Shown here: piece by piece, positions 47,389 to 59,267 of the stretch | How positions within the stretch are numbered: position 1 is the first letter of the stretch | How the letters are laid out: each line of letters starts with the position of its first letter | Origin: Nautilus pompilius | Lineage: Eukaryota; Mollusca; Cephalopoda; Nautilida; Nautilidae | DNA length: 64,000 nt | Assembly: GCA_018389105.1 (NCBI GenBank) | Contig: JACATO010000039.1 | Location: forward strand, 558,001 to 622,000 | Direction: 5' to 3' | The notes under the pieces: generated by a model | The model's input: the letters and a program-made list of their open reading frames with translations, nothing else | What the model was told of the DNA's origin: nothing | Database searches by the model: none | Made by a program: the position numbers and the translations under genes

Positions 47389-47712
47389 TTAGTCATTTGA
47401 GTGACTGTTTTCCTAGTGGTTAGGCTACCAAACTGTCATTGCTGAAAGGCCCAAAATTTGATTTCTGGTCAGGGTTGACTCAGTTTGATGTATCTCCTTG
47501 GCATGGTTTCTTTTCATTTTTATTTGCCAGGTGGTCATGTTGGTTTTCTCCAGGCTCCCTGGTTTATTCCCATATATGACACAGGATAGGCAATGGTATC
47601 TAGTGATAGTTATGATACTGTACTCCCTCACCAAAATTGTCTACATTTTTGAGAGGTTCTGTCCTATTATAGAAATTGTCATATGACAAAAACAGCAGTA
47701 GTTAGTCATTTG
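47389..47712 (+). mobile_element. tRNA-like SINE with 11-bp target duplication
   Basis: The 302-bp body (47400-47701) is flanked by perfect 11-bp direct repeats ttagtcatttg (47389-47399 and 47702-47712). Near the left end tagtggttagg resembles the polymerase III A box, and aatttgatttc about 40 bases on resembles a decayed B box, so the head looks tRNA-derived. The tail ends in an A-rich stretch (gacaaaaacagcag). The body is less AT-rich than the surrounding intron. The perfect duplication suggests a fairly recent insertion. The family is not identified. Confidence 0.7.
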
Positions 47713-49600
47713 GCTTTTTATATTTCTTTTGTAAAGTAATTTTTAAATTTTTTTTAGACATTTTATCATTAACAAATATTTTGGGTTTTTATTCTTTAAG
47801 CTTATCTTATTGTCAGTACATAGTGAGCAGGAATTAACTATGTGGAGGAATAAGAGAAGTCTCCTGCAGCTTAAATAGTTAAATCTCTACTGCTTGTCCT
47901 TTCAACAAGTTATAATCCAACAAAGCAAATGAAAATAACTTCGTTTACCAAAATATTATGCAGAATAATGTAGCCACATTCTAATGAAATTGCTGAGTAA
48001 TGAAAAGTAACTTAGAAAATATTGAAAATTTCAATGACTTATGTCATATCTATAATGATTCCAAATAAAGAAAACTATGAAAATAGTTTTATTTTTATGT
48101 TATTATTTATCTATTTTGCAAATTCACTTTGTAGCATTGTGCCGACGACATCTTAAGCATTCAGTTTTGTAAGAAAACTCATAACACAGCTGAATTTGCT
48201 TTCATGGAAAGATCACATATAGGAGCTTTAGCTGTATAAATGTGAAGTTCTAAGTACATTGCCAACATGGCCACCTATGGATAGCCATACTTTGTATAAC
48301 TCTAAGAATCTTGTGTGAATAGTGTTTAGTTCTTATCACTTTTTAAAAATAGAAATAACATTTTTGATTTTTAAAAATTAAATTTTTTCATCTAAATAAC
48401 TAAAATCATGAGAATTAGCACTAATTTGGAGCTATTTTCTAATATGTTTGTATAACTAACCCATTATAGGTAGTTTAAGGGTCACACTCATATTAGTTTA
48501 TTAAATATGCCAGTAAAAAAAAATTGCAGTATTTACCAAGTTGAGGTTATTCACCTTTATTCTAACTTTGGATGGTAAAATTAAGTATGTACTATTTATA
48601 GTTATAAAGACAACTGCATATCAAAAATCAACTTTGAGCTGGTCACTTTGAAACCCATTCTTAACATGAAAGAACTCAGAATATTGAAAATTAAAGCAAT
48701 GACTTATAATTATTATTTAAACTTGGAACTAAAAAATACACTTAATTTTTTTGCAAGAAAATTATAAAAGACTTAAATGAAAGATGTTTATATTTTAATT
48801 GAATGTTTGTTTTTATGTAGAAAAGGCTGTTAATCTATGAATTTTTTTCTCTCACTTGATGTGTATATTACAATTTTTTTCTAACTTTATATGTATATTA
48901 CAATTTTTTTTACTGTTAAAATTGTTTACAATTATTTCTTTAAATAATTTACTTTGACACACCTTGATTTCTTTTACAAGTTAAACTATATGCTCAACAG
49001 TGTCTTTTCCTAGGTGGATGGTGAGGGAAAAAGAGGAATTGGATCTAATTTTAATAATTTATAAATTTAAAAGCTATTAAAGATACAGTGCCTGTTACTT
49101 TATAATTTCATTTCACCTGATAGTTTATAAGTATGACCATAAACTCAATACTAGTATGTAACAACCAGTATAAACGAATGTATTGTCTACTTTTTCCAAT
49201 AGACCAATAGCTCCTAAATATTTTCTTTTATTATTGACTACCAAAGGATTTTCAAAATGAATTGGGGTTATAAGAAAATTTTGAATGAAATGTGCAGTGA
49301 ATCAAACTGTTATTTAGTCGTCTCAAAGTAATCAGTCTTTTGACTGTAATTTCACTTGATCCTGATTTTTTTTCATGCATAATTGGAAAAGAAATGTAAT
49401 GAATATCTTTACTTTTATATGCAAATTGTGTATCATTTATTACACCATAAAAATTACTGCCAAATAAATATTTAACCATAATTTGATATTTGTTTAAATT
49501 TGAATATGATACATATATCAGGTATGTTTTATTAAATAAATGCATATAAATAATTTCCATTGTGCAAAATCTTTAAAAAAATGTGATCTCAGTGGTTTAC
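47713..49600. other. Intron sequence, mostly empty
   Basis: AT-rich intron. The only candidate is the exon-like stretch at 49014. Frames at 49252-49560 have no recognisable domains. Confidence 0.45.
49014..49064 (+). CDS. Weak candidate alternative terminal exon
   Basis: After a good acceptor (gtgtcttttcctag) phase-0 reading gives VDGEGKRGIGSNFNNL and a stop. It contains a Gly-rich basic stretch reminiscent of a decayed or alternative collagen exon and would join in frame to GPK at the end of 45908-45979, giving a truncated chain. No donor keeps the frame open, and no clear polyadenylation signal was seen close by. It may be a decayed exon or chance. Confidence 0.2.
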   Translation: MDGEGKRGIGSNFNNL

Positions 49601-49609
49601 TTAATCTCA

Positions 49610-50400
49610 AACATGAAAACCTAGTAGCACAGTGCAGATCTGAGATTGAGTAGGTAGTATTTGAAGACCAAAGGATTTTTGGAGAGAAAAGTGAGTGCAG
49701 CATTGTGGACTGTTATCTTGGATAATTGCAGTTTCAATGTGCATTTCAGAAAAAATGTTATTAATAAGCCTAGAAATGGTTGTTCAAAAAATATATAATT
49801 GAGAAGACTGACAAGGATTAAAGAAAAAACTGCTACACAGGTTGCCAAAGAGCTGAAGGGACAAAACCCATTATTATTATTCTTGATGCAGTAAGAAATA
49901 AACTTTATAACAGTAGGTTTTCATGGAAGTATGGCCAGAAAGAAGCCATTGATCAGTAAGAATGGAGCAAAACAATTACTGTTTGCAAAATAACATCTTT
50001 AAAAAAAAGTTTTGGGATAAAGCTTTAAGCAGTGATAAAAGTAATAAAGAATCTTTATTTATCAGATGGTTTAACTTGGTCTGGAAGCAGCATGAAGTGT
50101 TTGGTGCTTGCTTTTATGAATGGTAATCAGAAGGCTTTTTTCAAGGGTTCCATGATCTTTAAAGGAGTTAATCATTTGGGATTGACAGAAGAAATCATGG
50201 ACAGATATGCATGTAAGGACATACAGGAAAGTGATATGTTACCTTTTTTATAGAAGCAAGGAAACTGTTGGTTCAGAAATGTATTTTCCAATAGGATAAT
50301 TATCCAAAGCACATCTCAAAATATTATCACCTGTTGTAGGCTTTTATGCATTTGAATTACCATTACTGAGCTCTTGTGATCCAGAATGTTTAAAATATAA
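49610..50400 (+). mobile_element. Degraded Tc1-like transposon remnant, + strand
   Basis: On the + strand, 49760-49860 reads like the Tc1 GRPRK linker and second helix (RRLTRIKEKTATQVAKELKG). Next comes GFHGSMARKKPLISKNGAKQ near 49918, the counterpart of the G-V-RKKPLLSKKN block before the catalytic core. Later, near 50280, comes a form of the QDNDPKHTSK block (YPKHISK). Catalytic blocks are decayed and the frame is broken. Borders are estimated from where similarity fades. Confidence 0.65.
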
Positions 50401-51216
50401 ATGCCCCAAAATTTTCACTCTTTTTTTTTCTAATATATATCTGTGTATATTTTGCTATCAAATTCACAAAATTTCAAAAATGGTGTAGTGTACATAAACT
50501 AATAATGCATCACTCTGCTATACAGTAAGACAAATAATTTGCAGTATTATTATCCATAATAAGATAAATTATTATTTTTTAACAAAAGAAAGATTTAACA
50601 TTTACCATTATGTGAAAAATGGCCTTTTTTGTATTATTTTTATTTCTTGACTTAATCATTATTGTATTTTCTCTTATTTTGTGATATAATTTGATGAATG
50701 GTTTATCAGTCCAAGCATGTTTGCATATAGAATTAATTTAGTAAGTTTTAAAGTAAATTTTGTTTTTGGCACACACACAGTCTTTGGAACTAGCATTCAG
50801 ATCTAATAATCCAACCAGTGCATGCATTTTATAAAAATATAGCAAACACAATCAAAAGATACTTCAGTTTTTGTTTTACTTTTGAATCTACTTTAGTTTG
50901 TTGTTTTTAAGTATTTATTATTGCTGTTAAAATTTAATAAAAACCTGCAGACATTAGTTAGCAAGAGAAATATATTTGCAGAATGTTGGTGGAAAACTAA
51001 AATTAATAGACTTAGAACTATCCTGAGGATGGTAACAAAAAAGCGATTTTGGAAACACCAGTAATTAATAAAAGTGAATGAGAAGTTTATTTCAAATTAC
51101 TGTATCCTGCTATTTCAATAGTATACTTTAATAAGTATTTAAGTCATAAAGTATTTTTGATAGTTTAATAGTAATGTATTAGTTATTATGAATTATTTAT
51201 TTTAATGGCTTCAAAG
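50400..51216. other. Intron sequence, no gene seen
   Basis: AT-rich intron; nothing recognised. Confidence 0.5.
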
Positions 51217-51237
51217 GAAAGGATTAAACGCTACAAG
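51217..51237 (+). CDS. Candidate micro-exon (ERIKRYK), 21 nt
   Basis: Seven phase-0 codons encode ERIKRYK between ag (51215-51216) and a strong donor gtaagt. The pyrimidine tract before the acceptor is poor (tttattttaatggcttcaaag), which weakens the call. In frame it would join GPK of the 45908 exon to QGVKRS of the 51758 exon and make a basic non-collagenous stretch. The absence of Gly-X-Y means the evidence rests on phase and donor alone. Confidence 0.3.
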
Positions 51238-51757
51238 GTAAGTTGAAAATAATTTATCAGCAAATGATATTTCATAAGTATGATTATTGTGACCTTGTAT
51301 TTAAAACTTTCTTCTCAAAAGATAGATATTAAAATTTGATCACCATTATTTATATATGATAGATTAAAACTTTTACAATAATGATAATTTATTTTCATTT
51401 GTCACTGCTTTAGATCTTTAAAGAACTTGCATTATTTTTATCTTTTATTTTATGGAAAAGTTTTTTTAGAATTTTTAAACATTAAGCTTATTTTATAATT
51501 TTTGAATGTGTATTATTATTGCTTACTAATTTTATGTTATTTTTTTATTTATAGTATGCAAGCTCAACATGATTTTTCAAAAAACTTTAAGTGAAATATT
51601 TGGGTGCAGTACTTTACTAAAATGGTCTTCTGAGACAGAATGAATTGTCTTAATTTTACATTTGCCATTATCATGGTTTGAAATAAAGACACTTTAAGGA
51701 CAGATTAAATCTGTTTGTTACATTTTTTTAAACTAATCAGAAACTTCTTTTATTTAG

Positions 51758-51826
51758 CAAGGTGTAAAGCGGTCAATACAACTCCAAGATGGATCTCTGG
51801 GCTATAGTGAATTAATCAAACTAAAG
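51758..51826 (+). CDS. Non-collagenous exon ending YSELIKLK, 69 nt
   Basis: Twenty-three phase-0 codons, QGVKRSIQLQDG followed by SLGYSELIKLK, run between a pyrimidine-rich acceptor (cttcttttatttag) and the donor gtaaca. No stop occurs. The codon mix and composition differ from the surrounding AT-rich intron. It is a helix interruption: after a basic start the chain turns hydrophobic and ends in IKLK. The next exon starts with Gly. The ending resembles those of the two following exons (TYEVITIK, WELKIITLK), which argues that it belongs to the same gene. No named domain recognised. Confidence 0.65.
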
Positions 51827-52158
51827 GTAACAGTACTTACCATCTAATCATGAATTCAGTATCTAACTTTACTTAATCTGCAATAAATGCAATTATTTTT
51901 GTTCTAATAAAACTATTCAGTTTATAGGTTTTTAAATTACAAAATATGTATTTGTAACCTGTTCTGAATGAATGTTTAAATGAAATTTCTTTAAACATAG
52001 ATTTTAGTGAAAAAAATTATTAACAATAAACTTTTATTATTTTTCATATATTTTTGATGAAATGCCATTACATTTGTTCTAACTGCTCATGAAAAATGTT
52101 GATTTTCTTGCCTTAAGTGGAATATTACTAATAACTTAATCAAAATTACAATTTTTAG
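51827..52158. other. Intron sequence, no gene seen
   Basis: AT-rich intron up to the inverted-repeat element. Confidence 0.5.
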
Positions 52159-52805
52159 CATTCCCCTCACGAGCCAGGTAGTTACTTTTTACTAAGGGAT
52201 TGTTGACATTCCCTAGATCATCATTGTGAAAGCATCTGAAATGATGTTATTTGAACATATCGCATCACACAGATTTCAAAACGTCTTTCAGAATGAAAAG
52301 GTTAAAGGCATTTGAGTTTTCAGTACTACGCAGTACAAATGTAAACCAAAGTATGCAGATATAATCCCGAGGCAATACAATAGGCAGCACACACACAATC
52401 ATTTCAGACTTACTGCTGTGTACCTCTTCCTCTATTTCTACTTCAACAAACTGGTAAAGCCTTTAACTTTATCATTGGTAAGAAAGCTGTTCATCTGACT
52501 GCCTTCCTTGTGCTCTTACTTGAATGTCACCAGCACTGCCACAGGACTAATTGCATAGTAATTCGAGGTACTTTTGTTTTACTAGACATTATTAACACTT
52601 CACTTGAGTTTCACTTACGAAGTTGGGGAAGAGATCTTTCAATAATTTCTCACATGATGTACCAAGAATAAAATAGAGGGCAGCAAATGGCTTTTCTCTG
52701 CCCATGGAAATTCTCAAACAAAAAATAAAAAAGAAATTATTTTTCTGCAATGACATGGGATTTTGTACCAATGAGAGAGTGATCGCCTGGCTCATGAGGA
52801 ACATG
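52159..52805. mobile_element. Short inverted-repeat element of unknown family (MITE-like)
   Basis: The left end CATTCCCCTCACGAGCCAGG (52159) and the complement of the right end, CATGTTCCTCATGAGCCAGG (52805), match at 16 of 20 bases, and weaker similarity continues inward. The 647-bp interior is distinctly less AT-rich than the intron around it and has no recognisable transposase. No convincing target duplication was seen. The layout suits a non-autonomous DNA transposon, but the superfamily is not assigned. Confidence 0.55.
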
Positions 52806-53027
52806 TTAAAATCTTTACATTTTCTTTTGGAAAATAATTCTATTCTGTAATACTGATTTAAAGAATTATGTAAAAGAAAATTTGATTTGTCAGATGCCTT
52901 GGGTGGAATAGCAGATTAAAACATTGACAAAATTCATTAGAAAGAAGCTGATATTTAAAAAAGCAGTCCAAGTCATTAAAAAGAAAGATTTAAAAAAATA
53001 ATAATACCCATAATAATAATAATAATA

Positions 53028-55503
53028 CAGGGAGTTCTTGCTTAACATTATAGTTGCATTCCTGAAAAGTGTGACTTTAAGTGAAACGATGCTAAGCGAA
53101 CCTGTTTTCTCATTAAAAAAAAGTAAAATTGGAGGTATATGTTCCAGTGTACATTTTTTTTTACCAAGAAAAATATTGTTATAAGATGAAATACATCAAA
53201 ATAACATCAAAGAAATACAAATTAAATTAAATGAATATAGATATTTATAAAGAAATATATTTTTAAATAAGATAACACTAACCAATGATGGATGTGAAGG
53301 ATGCTTTATGTAGTGGGTAGTGGTGGATGTTAGTGGGCAGTGGAGGGGACAGGGTTGTCTGCTGCCTTACCCTTCAAGTATGCTACTGACACCCTAGCTT
53401 CAGCTGTTGATGTCTCTTCTGTCTTTCTTGGAGCAGACCTTTTGATAAGTTTATCTAAAAACTTGTGCTAATAACTTCTTCTGCTGATAAAGTTCTCTGT
53501 AACAACGATATGCAGCAGCAATGTCCATAAAGATTACCATGCTCCATTGTCTGTTGTGGATTATGTTCAGTAAAAATTTCCTGATCTGTTTCGAGAAGCT
53601 AAAACATTTTAGACAATATTTCTGTTGCCAAAGCACAAGTGGGTGGTACCTCAACAGTCTGCTTCTCCACCACCACTCATTGCATTAGTTAATATTTGAC
53701 AGTTCTTCTCTGTGGGACTCAAGAAATTGCATTATGTCAGCCTTCTCTACCTCTTCAAATCCAACTTCTTTGGCTATCTCTTGGAATAACATCATTGATT
53801 TCCTGGAAAGTCTTTATGGAATTGGGCCATATCATTCTCCGAACACCATTCATGCACATTGGTTCAATTTCAGTATATGCCTTGGTAGTTTTGTTTATTC
53901 TTTTGAAGATGTTATAATTCTTCTAAAATTGCCTGACTGATGGCTTATCTCCCATATCTGTCGCTTCCTAATGAGTTGAGAGAAGGTACATCCTAAGTAG
54001 TTTGGCTTAAATGTTGCTATGATCCAAGTCCATAGGTTGCAGCAATGATGTTGTGTTGGGTGTCAAGAATACAACTTTCACATTCTCTAATGAGTTGTCA
54101 AGATTGATTGGCTGATTTGGGGGATTATCAAGGAGCAAAATCTTGAAGTCCAAATTTTCCTTTGAACAATATTTCTTTCAAGAAAGTGGAGCATAGAGTG
54201 TAAACCATTCCTGGAAAATAACCAAGGTGATCCAAACTACCTTATTTGACTGCTAGATTGACAGGGAGATGTTCTTTAGAGCATCCTTTTAATGCCCTTG
54301 GTGTCCCAGAGTGATATACCAATTAGGGTTTTATTTTGAAATCTAGGGCAGCATTTCCTCCAAATAGAAGAGTCAAACAATCTTTGGTGGGCTTAAAGCC
54401 TGGTACATACAGTCTTTTCTTCTTTAGAGATGAATGTTCTCTGTGGCTCTGTTTCCAATAAAGGCCAGTTTTGTCTACATTGAACATTTGCTTTGGAGAG
54501 TAGCCACCTTCCTTCATTTTCTCCTTCAAGAGATTAGGGTAATTTTTTGCTGCCTCATTCATTTTGATATTATGCAGATTATTATGCTGCTTAAACTGCT
54601 CAAACCAATCATGACTGTACAGACTATTAGCCTTTGCTTGAATTACTGTTAGACTAAGTGGCATATTATGTTAGTTTTGTTCCTTGATTGATGTCAACAA
54701 CAGTTTCTCCATATTTTCTATAAGGCTACTTCAATGACTTATCTTGGTAGGATTTAAAGGTGTAATATTTTGTGCACTTTCCCTTATTTTATTGACACTA
54801 GCATGAATTGTATACACAGTTGTTGGCGGTAACCCAAGTACTCTGCCGATATCCACTGCTTGTTCGCCAGCATCAAATCATTTTAATACATCCAGTTCCA
54901 TCCCCAAAATTAGAGTTTTCCTGATTTTCTTACTAGCAGATTGCCCTATATCACTTGCTGGCTGTTTTTAACTTGTGGTTTCTCTCAGCAATGTGAGGCT
55001 GGCACATGCAGTGTTGCTTGATCAGCGACTGAAGACAGGGTTCTTGCAAGTTTTTATGGAATCAGTGAGGATTGCTTCCAGTAGTCTTTGGAAACTTGTG
55101 GACAGTTTCATTGCCACTGCACAGATTTTCTGCCTGTGAAAATCACTAGCAAAATGAGATAGTTTGCATTTCTGACTTAGGCTTGCAGCCTGCGAATTGC
55201 AATGGTGGAAATGCTGCAAAACTGAACAAGGCTTATGGAGATGATCCATGACAGATAATGCCCTCCATAACTTGGGTTCACGCAATGACAATATGGCAAA
55301 GCTGAACAAAGACTAAGATTGGATGCAGAGAATGCTATGATCTGACTGCCCCATGTGGTGCTATGCATGACTGTGGTTTCTGCCCACAAAGTAGTTCCTG
55401 TTGCTAATAGCAACGAAGTAATAGTGAATGCCATGATTTTATAAGGGGACAAAATTATAACAAAACCATTTTGAATAAAACAATGCTAAGCGAGAACTTC
55501 CTG
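53028..55503 (-). mobile_element. Tigger-type DNA transposon with both ends
   Basis: The left end CAGGGAGTTCTTGCTTAACA (53028) and the complement of the right end, CAGGAAGTTCTCGCTTAGCA (ending 55503), form inverted repeats. TA flanks the left end (53026-53027). The right flank reads cata, so the duplication is changed or shifted. The minus strand carries a Tigger transposase with DNA-binding and DDE regions in the correct order. The 2.48-kb length equals that of full Tigger elements. The frame has numerous stops and shifts. Its ends differ from those of the two other Tigger elements in the window, so three subfamilies are present. Confidence 0.88.
53440..54960 (-). pseudogene. Tigger transposase, broken
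   Basis: Minus-strand order: near 54870-54780, VDIGRVLGLPPTTVYTIH, the first helix-turn-helix with its linker; 54323-54664, a 113-residue open piece with WFEQFKQHNNLHN (second, CENP-B-like HTH) and GGYSPKQMFNVDKTGLYWKQ, where the first catalytic Asp sits in FNVDKTGL, then GFKPTKDCLTLLFGGNAA; near 54150-54030, LLDNPPNQP and FLTPNTTSLLQPMD, the second and third acidic blocks; and 53900-53640, the C-terminal part. The middle piece is well conserved with Tigger transposases. The rest is split by stops and shifts. Confidence 0.85.
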
Positions 55504-57802
55504 CATAAGGACTAATGCTAATAAAAGTGACAGGGTAACATCAATGTAACATAAATTTAGAATTCAAGGATGCATAAACTTCAAATAATTTTAAATATCA
55601 AAGCTTGAGATGATCATTTTTGAATTTTGAAGAAGATAATCTTTTTGGGATGGCAACAATGTATGTTTATGAAATTTAATTTATGGTAATTAATGATACA
55701 TACACATTGCCTGATGCTTTAGCCATTCTAAAAGGACTTAAATAATTTATTCTAAAATGTAGTAAAGATTACTTATATTTGTAGTTTTTGTATGATAGAT
55801 TAATTATGCACTGGAATATTTGATTACAAATTCAAAGGAGAACCAAAAGTTGAGGATATTTCTTTTAGCCTCTGTACATGTAGTTTAGTTTTGTTAAAGA
55901 AGCATGCTTAAATCAAATGACATGCTTCTGAAAGTTTGCAAGAAGCTTCAATAGTACATGTACATAGAGTATAGTCTTTTTATTATGCACAAAAATCTTG
56001 CATTATACTGAAATTACTAGTATCATTTAAAAGGTCACGTAATAATACAACAGAAATATTTAAAAAGTAACTTTTCAAAAATCAGAAAATGATAACTTCA
56101 CATTAATAACCTTTCTTGTTATATTTCATAGCTGATAGCATTTTACAGATTTTACATTTTCATGAGAGTAAAAAATGTAACTTAAATTTCTGCCTACTGT
56201 TTTTAGATATGCTTATTTTTTAATATTTATTGATAAATGGTTTTAAACTAATTTAAATAGTTCGATTGCATTAATGTTTTTCTAGGCTCATTATAAAATG
56301 TTCAACAAACTTGAATAGCATTACGTTAAAAAAGTCAGTGTACAGAAAGATTCATCGTGGAAAGAGTTGCAAAAAAAATAAAATGGTTTTATTTCATGCA
56401 AAAAAATGTAGCATTTTTCTGCCCTTTACTACTAAATCAGATACATCGATATGATTATTTTATTTTATTTCAAAATAATTTTAGATCAACGAAAGAGTTT
56501 TAACTTGTTTACTATGAATCTTATATGACGCAGCTGTTTGCCTCTTTCTGTATTTTCAAGGGAGACATTTTTCTTGAACAAAAATTTGAATAAATCTCCA
56601 CTAGTTTCTTTTTTAGTGCACTTTAAGAATAGATATGTTGTGGCAGCACAACTTGCAATCAGATAGAACTTTGCTACTTTTCATGGAAAATGGCTTGTTG
56701 ATGGTATAGGATATGCAATATATAGATATTGATATAGATAATCAGCTTGTGTATCACATACAAGTTGCTGTAATTATAAGTATTGAAAAGTTGTACATTT
56801 CAATTATAAATGTCATGAATCTCTCATCAGGACAACATGAATGACAACATTTTATGATTTTTCTGACAGCACTGGAAAAAAAAGAACATGTACATAAACA
56901 TTTTTAAAAAGTTAAAAGAATCATTCAAAGAGCACATAATTTAAATTAATTTTTACTTAGATAAAATGCCTTTTCTCTTTTATAAGACACTAATCACACT
57001 ATATAATATAATCAATTAATACAGGTAAATTGTAAGCTTGAAATTTATGTACATGTGAAAATTGGGGCCTATATGATTGTAACTAAAAATATCGAGGCAT
57101 TCTAAAAATATATAAATATCAAATAGATGTGGTGCTGAAATGTAACCTGAGTCACTAGAATTATCCAAAAAGCTTCTATAAATATTTTCAGTGTTCTTTT
57201 AAAATTCTTGCAAAACCACTTTTCTATATAGGCTAAACAAAGGTAGATTGTAAATTAATCATCTTTCAACAAAAACATTTTGCACAAATGTAAATTTTGC
57301 ATTTTATCTAAAAATATTAATGTAAGCTTTTAAATTTTTTTATTTTAGTAAAATATTAGGAAAGAAAAATAGCTTAAGCAATCTATTGTAACTTTAGTTA
57401 GTATTATCTATGTACTAAAATTTTTAATTGGCAAGCTGCCCATGCAGATTGGACTATAATTTTATTTTAAATGTTACCAAATTTGTAGTCTTTTCATAAA
57501 TATACTTACTAATAAGACTAAATAATTTTATTAAAATCTGTTCACTTTACTTAGAACTTTAAAAAAAAAGCTATTTACAGGAATAATGCATCCTTGACTC
57601 GAGAAACATGATAGTGTAAAAAATTTAACAATTATTATGAGAATAGATTACTTGGCTATCTGCTAGTTATAGTTTCAGTAGTTCTCTCTGTTCTAATTTC
57701 ATTTTCTTAACTCTAATATTGCTAATATTCTGCTCTACATGATCATCACTATAGCCCAAGAATTGTTTTTATTCAGTATTAATACCAACTTCTGTTTTTC
57801 AG
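55504..57802. other. Intron sequence, no gene seen
   Basis: AT-rich intron. No coding domain, transposon end or RNA gene recognised. Confidence 0.5.
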
Positions 57803-57832
57803 GGGGCTACATATGAAGTCATTACTATCAAG
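57803..57832 (+). CDS. Short non-collagenous exon (GATYEVITIK), 30 nt
   Basis: Ten phase-0 codons encode GATYEVITIK after a good acceptor (aacttctgtttttcag). The donor gttcgt is non-consensus beyond GT, so splicing may be inefficient or regulated. It starts with Gly like a collagen exon but then breaks the triplet rule with a hydrophobic YEVITIK ending. The same type of ending is found in the exons before and after it. Thirty nt is 3n but not a multiple of 9, as expected of an interruption. Confidence 0.65.
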
Positions 57833-59267
57833 GTTCGTGTGTCATGCATGTAAAAATGTATTGCATACAGTGCTTATTTTCTTGCTATTTTATGTATTGT
57901 CTGAGTTAAAGTGAATAAAATACTTGTTAACTAAATGATAGACAAATAATTACTATTATTCATATATAAATATATATGAATAATCAAGTAATTCTTAATA
58001 ATGGCCTTTATTGCATACTTACAAAAGCTAGTTTCATGAAAATACAGACTATCTTATGAAATGAAACTTGTCTAGTTGTGGATATAAAAAAAAAAAACTT
58101 GATAAAAGTATTTAATAATAATTTACTTGTTAAAGAAAATTATTTAAAAATTTTTTGGCAATGAATTTCATCTAATTTTTAATTTTGTTGCTAGTAATTT
58201 CAAATTTGTTGTATCAACACACCCATTGATATTTAATTAACAAGTTGATGAAAATGTGTTTAGAGGGCAAAGTAATTGTATTTTAAATAGTATCTTAGTG
58301 CATGATTTAGTAGCATGTTGTAAATACAGTGTAACCCTTGAAAAAGGAGATAACTATATTATAGTCTGCACTCCATTCTTATCTTTATTTACCAGTCTTT
58401 TTCTCATATGCAGTCATATTTCAACTGCTACATAATACCATTTTTTGATTAATCACAAACCTTATAAAATGTACAGATGTAAGTTATCTTAGGTTTACAT
58501 GCAAAAATATTTTGACTTTCCATACTTAACAATTTACCCATTTTTTCCAAAATTAAATAATTAGTTCTCAAAACTGACCAAAAAGAAAATTATTCTTTCA
58601 GATAGGAATTACTATGCAACTTCTCCTTTTCCAAGAATAACATTCTATTTTTAATACATGGAAAGAAATAATTTCTTATAATGCAAGAGATATAATTTTA
58701 TTACTCAGAGATAATACACCTATTTTCTGAAACAAAAGCAAATTTTTTACAAATTTTTACTTCAGAAAATATCTTGATACCAACACTTTTATTGTCTGTT
58801 AATTTGGATTGCATCTGGTTTAAAAATACATATCAATCTTTTTATTTTTAAGTAAAATTTTATATTTTAATATCAGTTCTGGATTAGCTTAATTAAATTT
58901 TGTAACATAATGTATTCTTTCCATGATATTAACAACTATTTTTTTTATGCTGCATGTTTTAATATATTTGCTCATGAGAAAAAAAAACAAAACAATTACA
59001 TAAGCTCACATAGCTAAACATATGACTGAGCTCATTAAGGTTAAATTTGTACACTTAAAAATTTCTTTTTATATTTAGGGAAACAATTTTGTGAACTGAA
59101 GATGGAAAACTTACCAGATGCTTTAAAATGGAAGACTTCCACCTAAAAATTTCATTTGTGGCATTTAAAAGAAATTTCAGCTTGCAAACCAGAAATATTG
59201 TTTTGTTTTTTTGTTTGTTTTTTTTTTTGCATGTTTTTTTTTTTAATTTTGCATGCTGTGCTCATAG
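57833..59267. other. Intron sequence, no gene seen
   Basis: AT-rich intron with long T-runs just before the next acceptor. Confidence 0.5.

Noticed and set aside
49252-49848. Three overlapping minus-strand frames of 61-102 codons
   Set aside because: AT-rich, low-complexity translations; part is antisense to the Tc1 remnant starting near 49610.
56560-56610. Possible collagen exon (GGA GAC after tcaag)
   Set aside because: No Gly-X-Y continuation, an early stop in frame and no donor.
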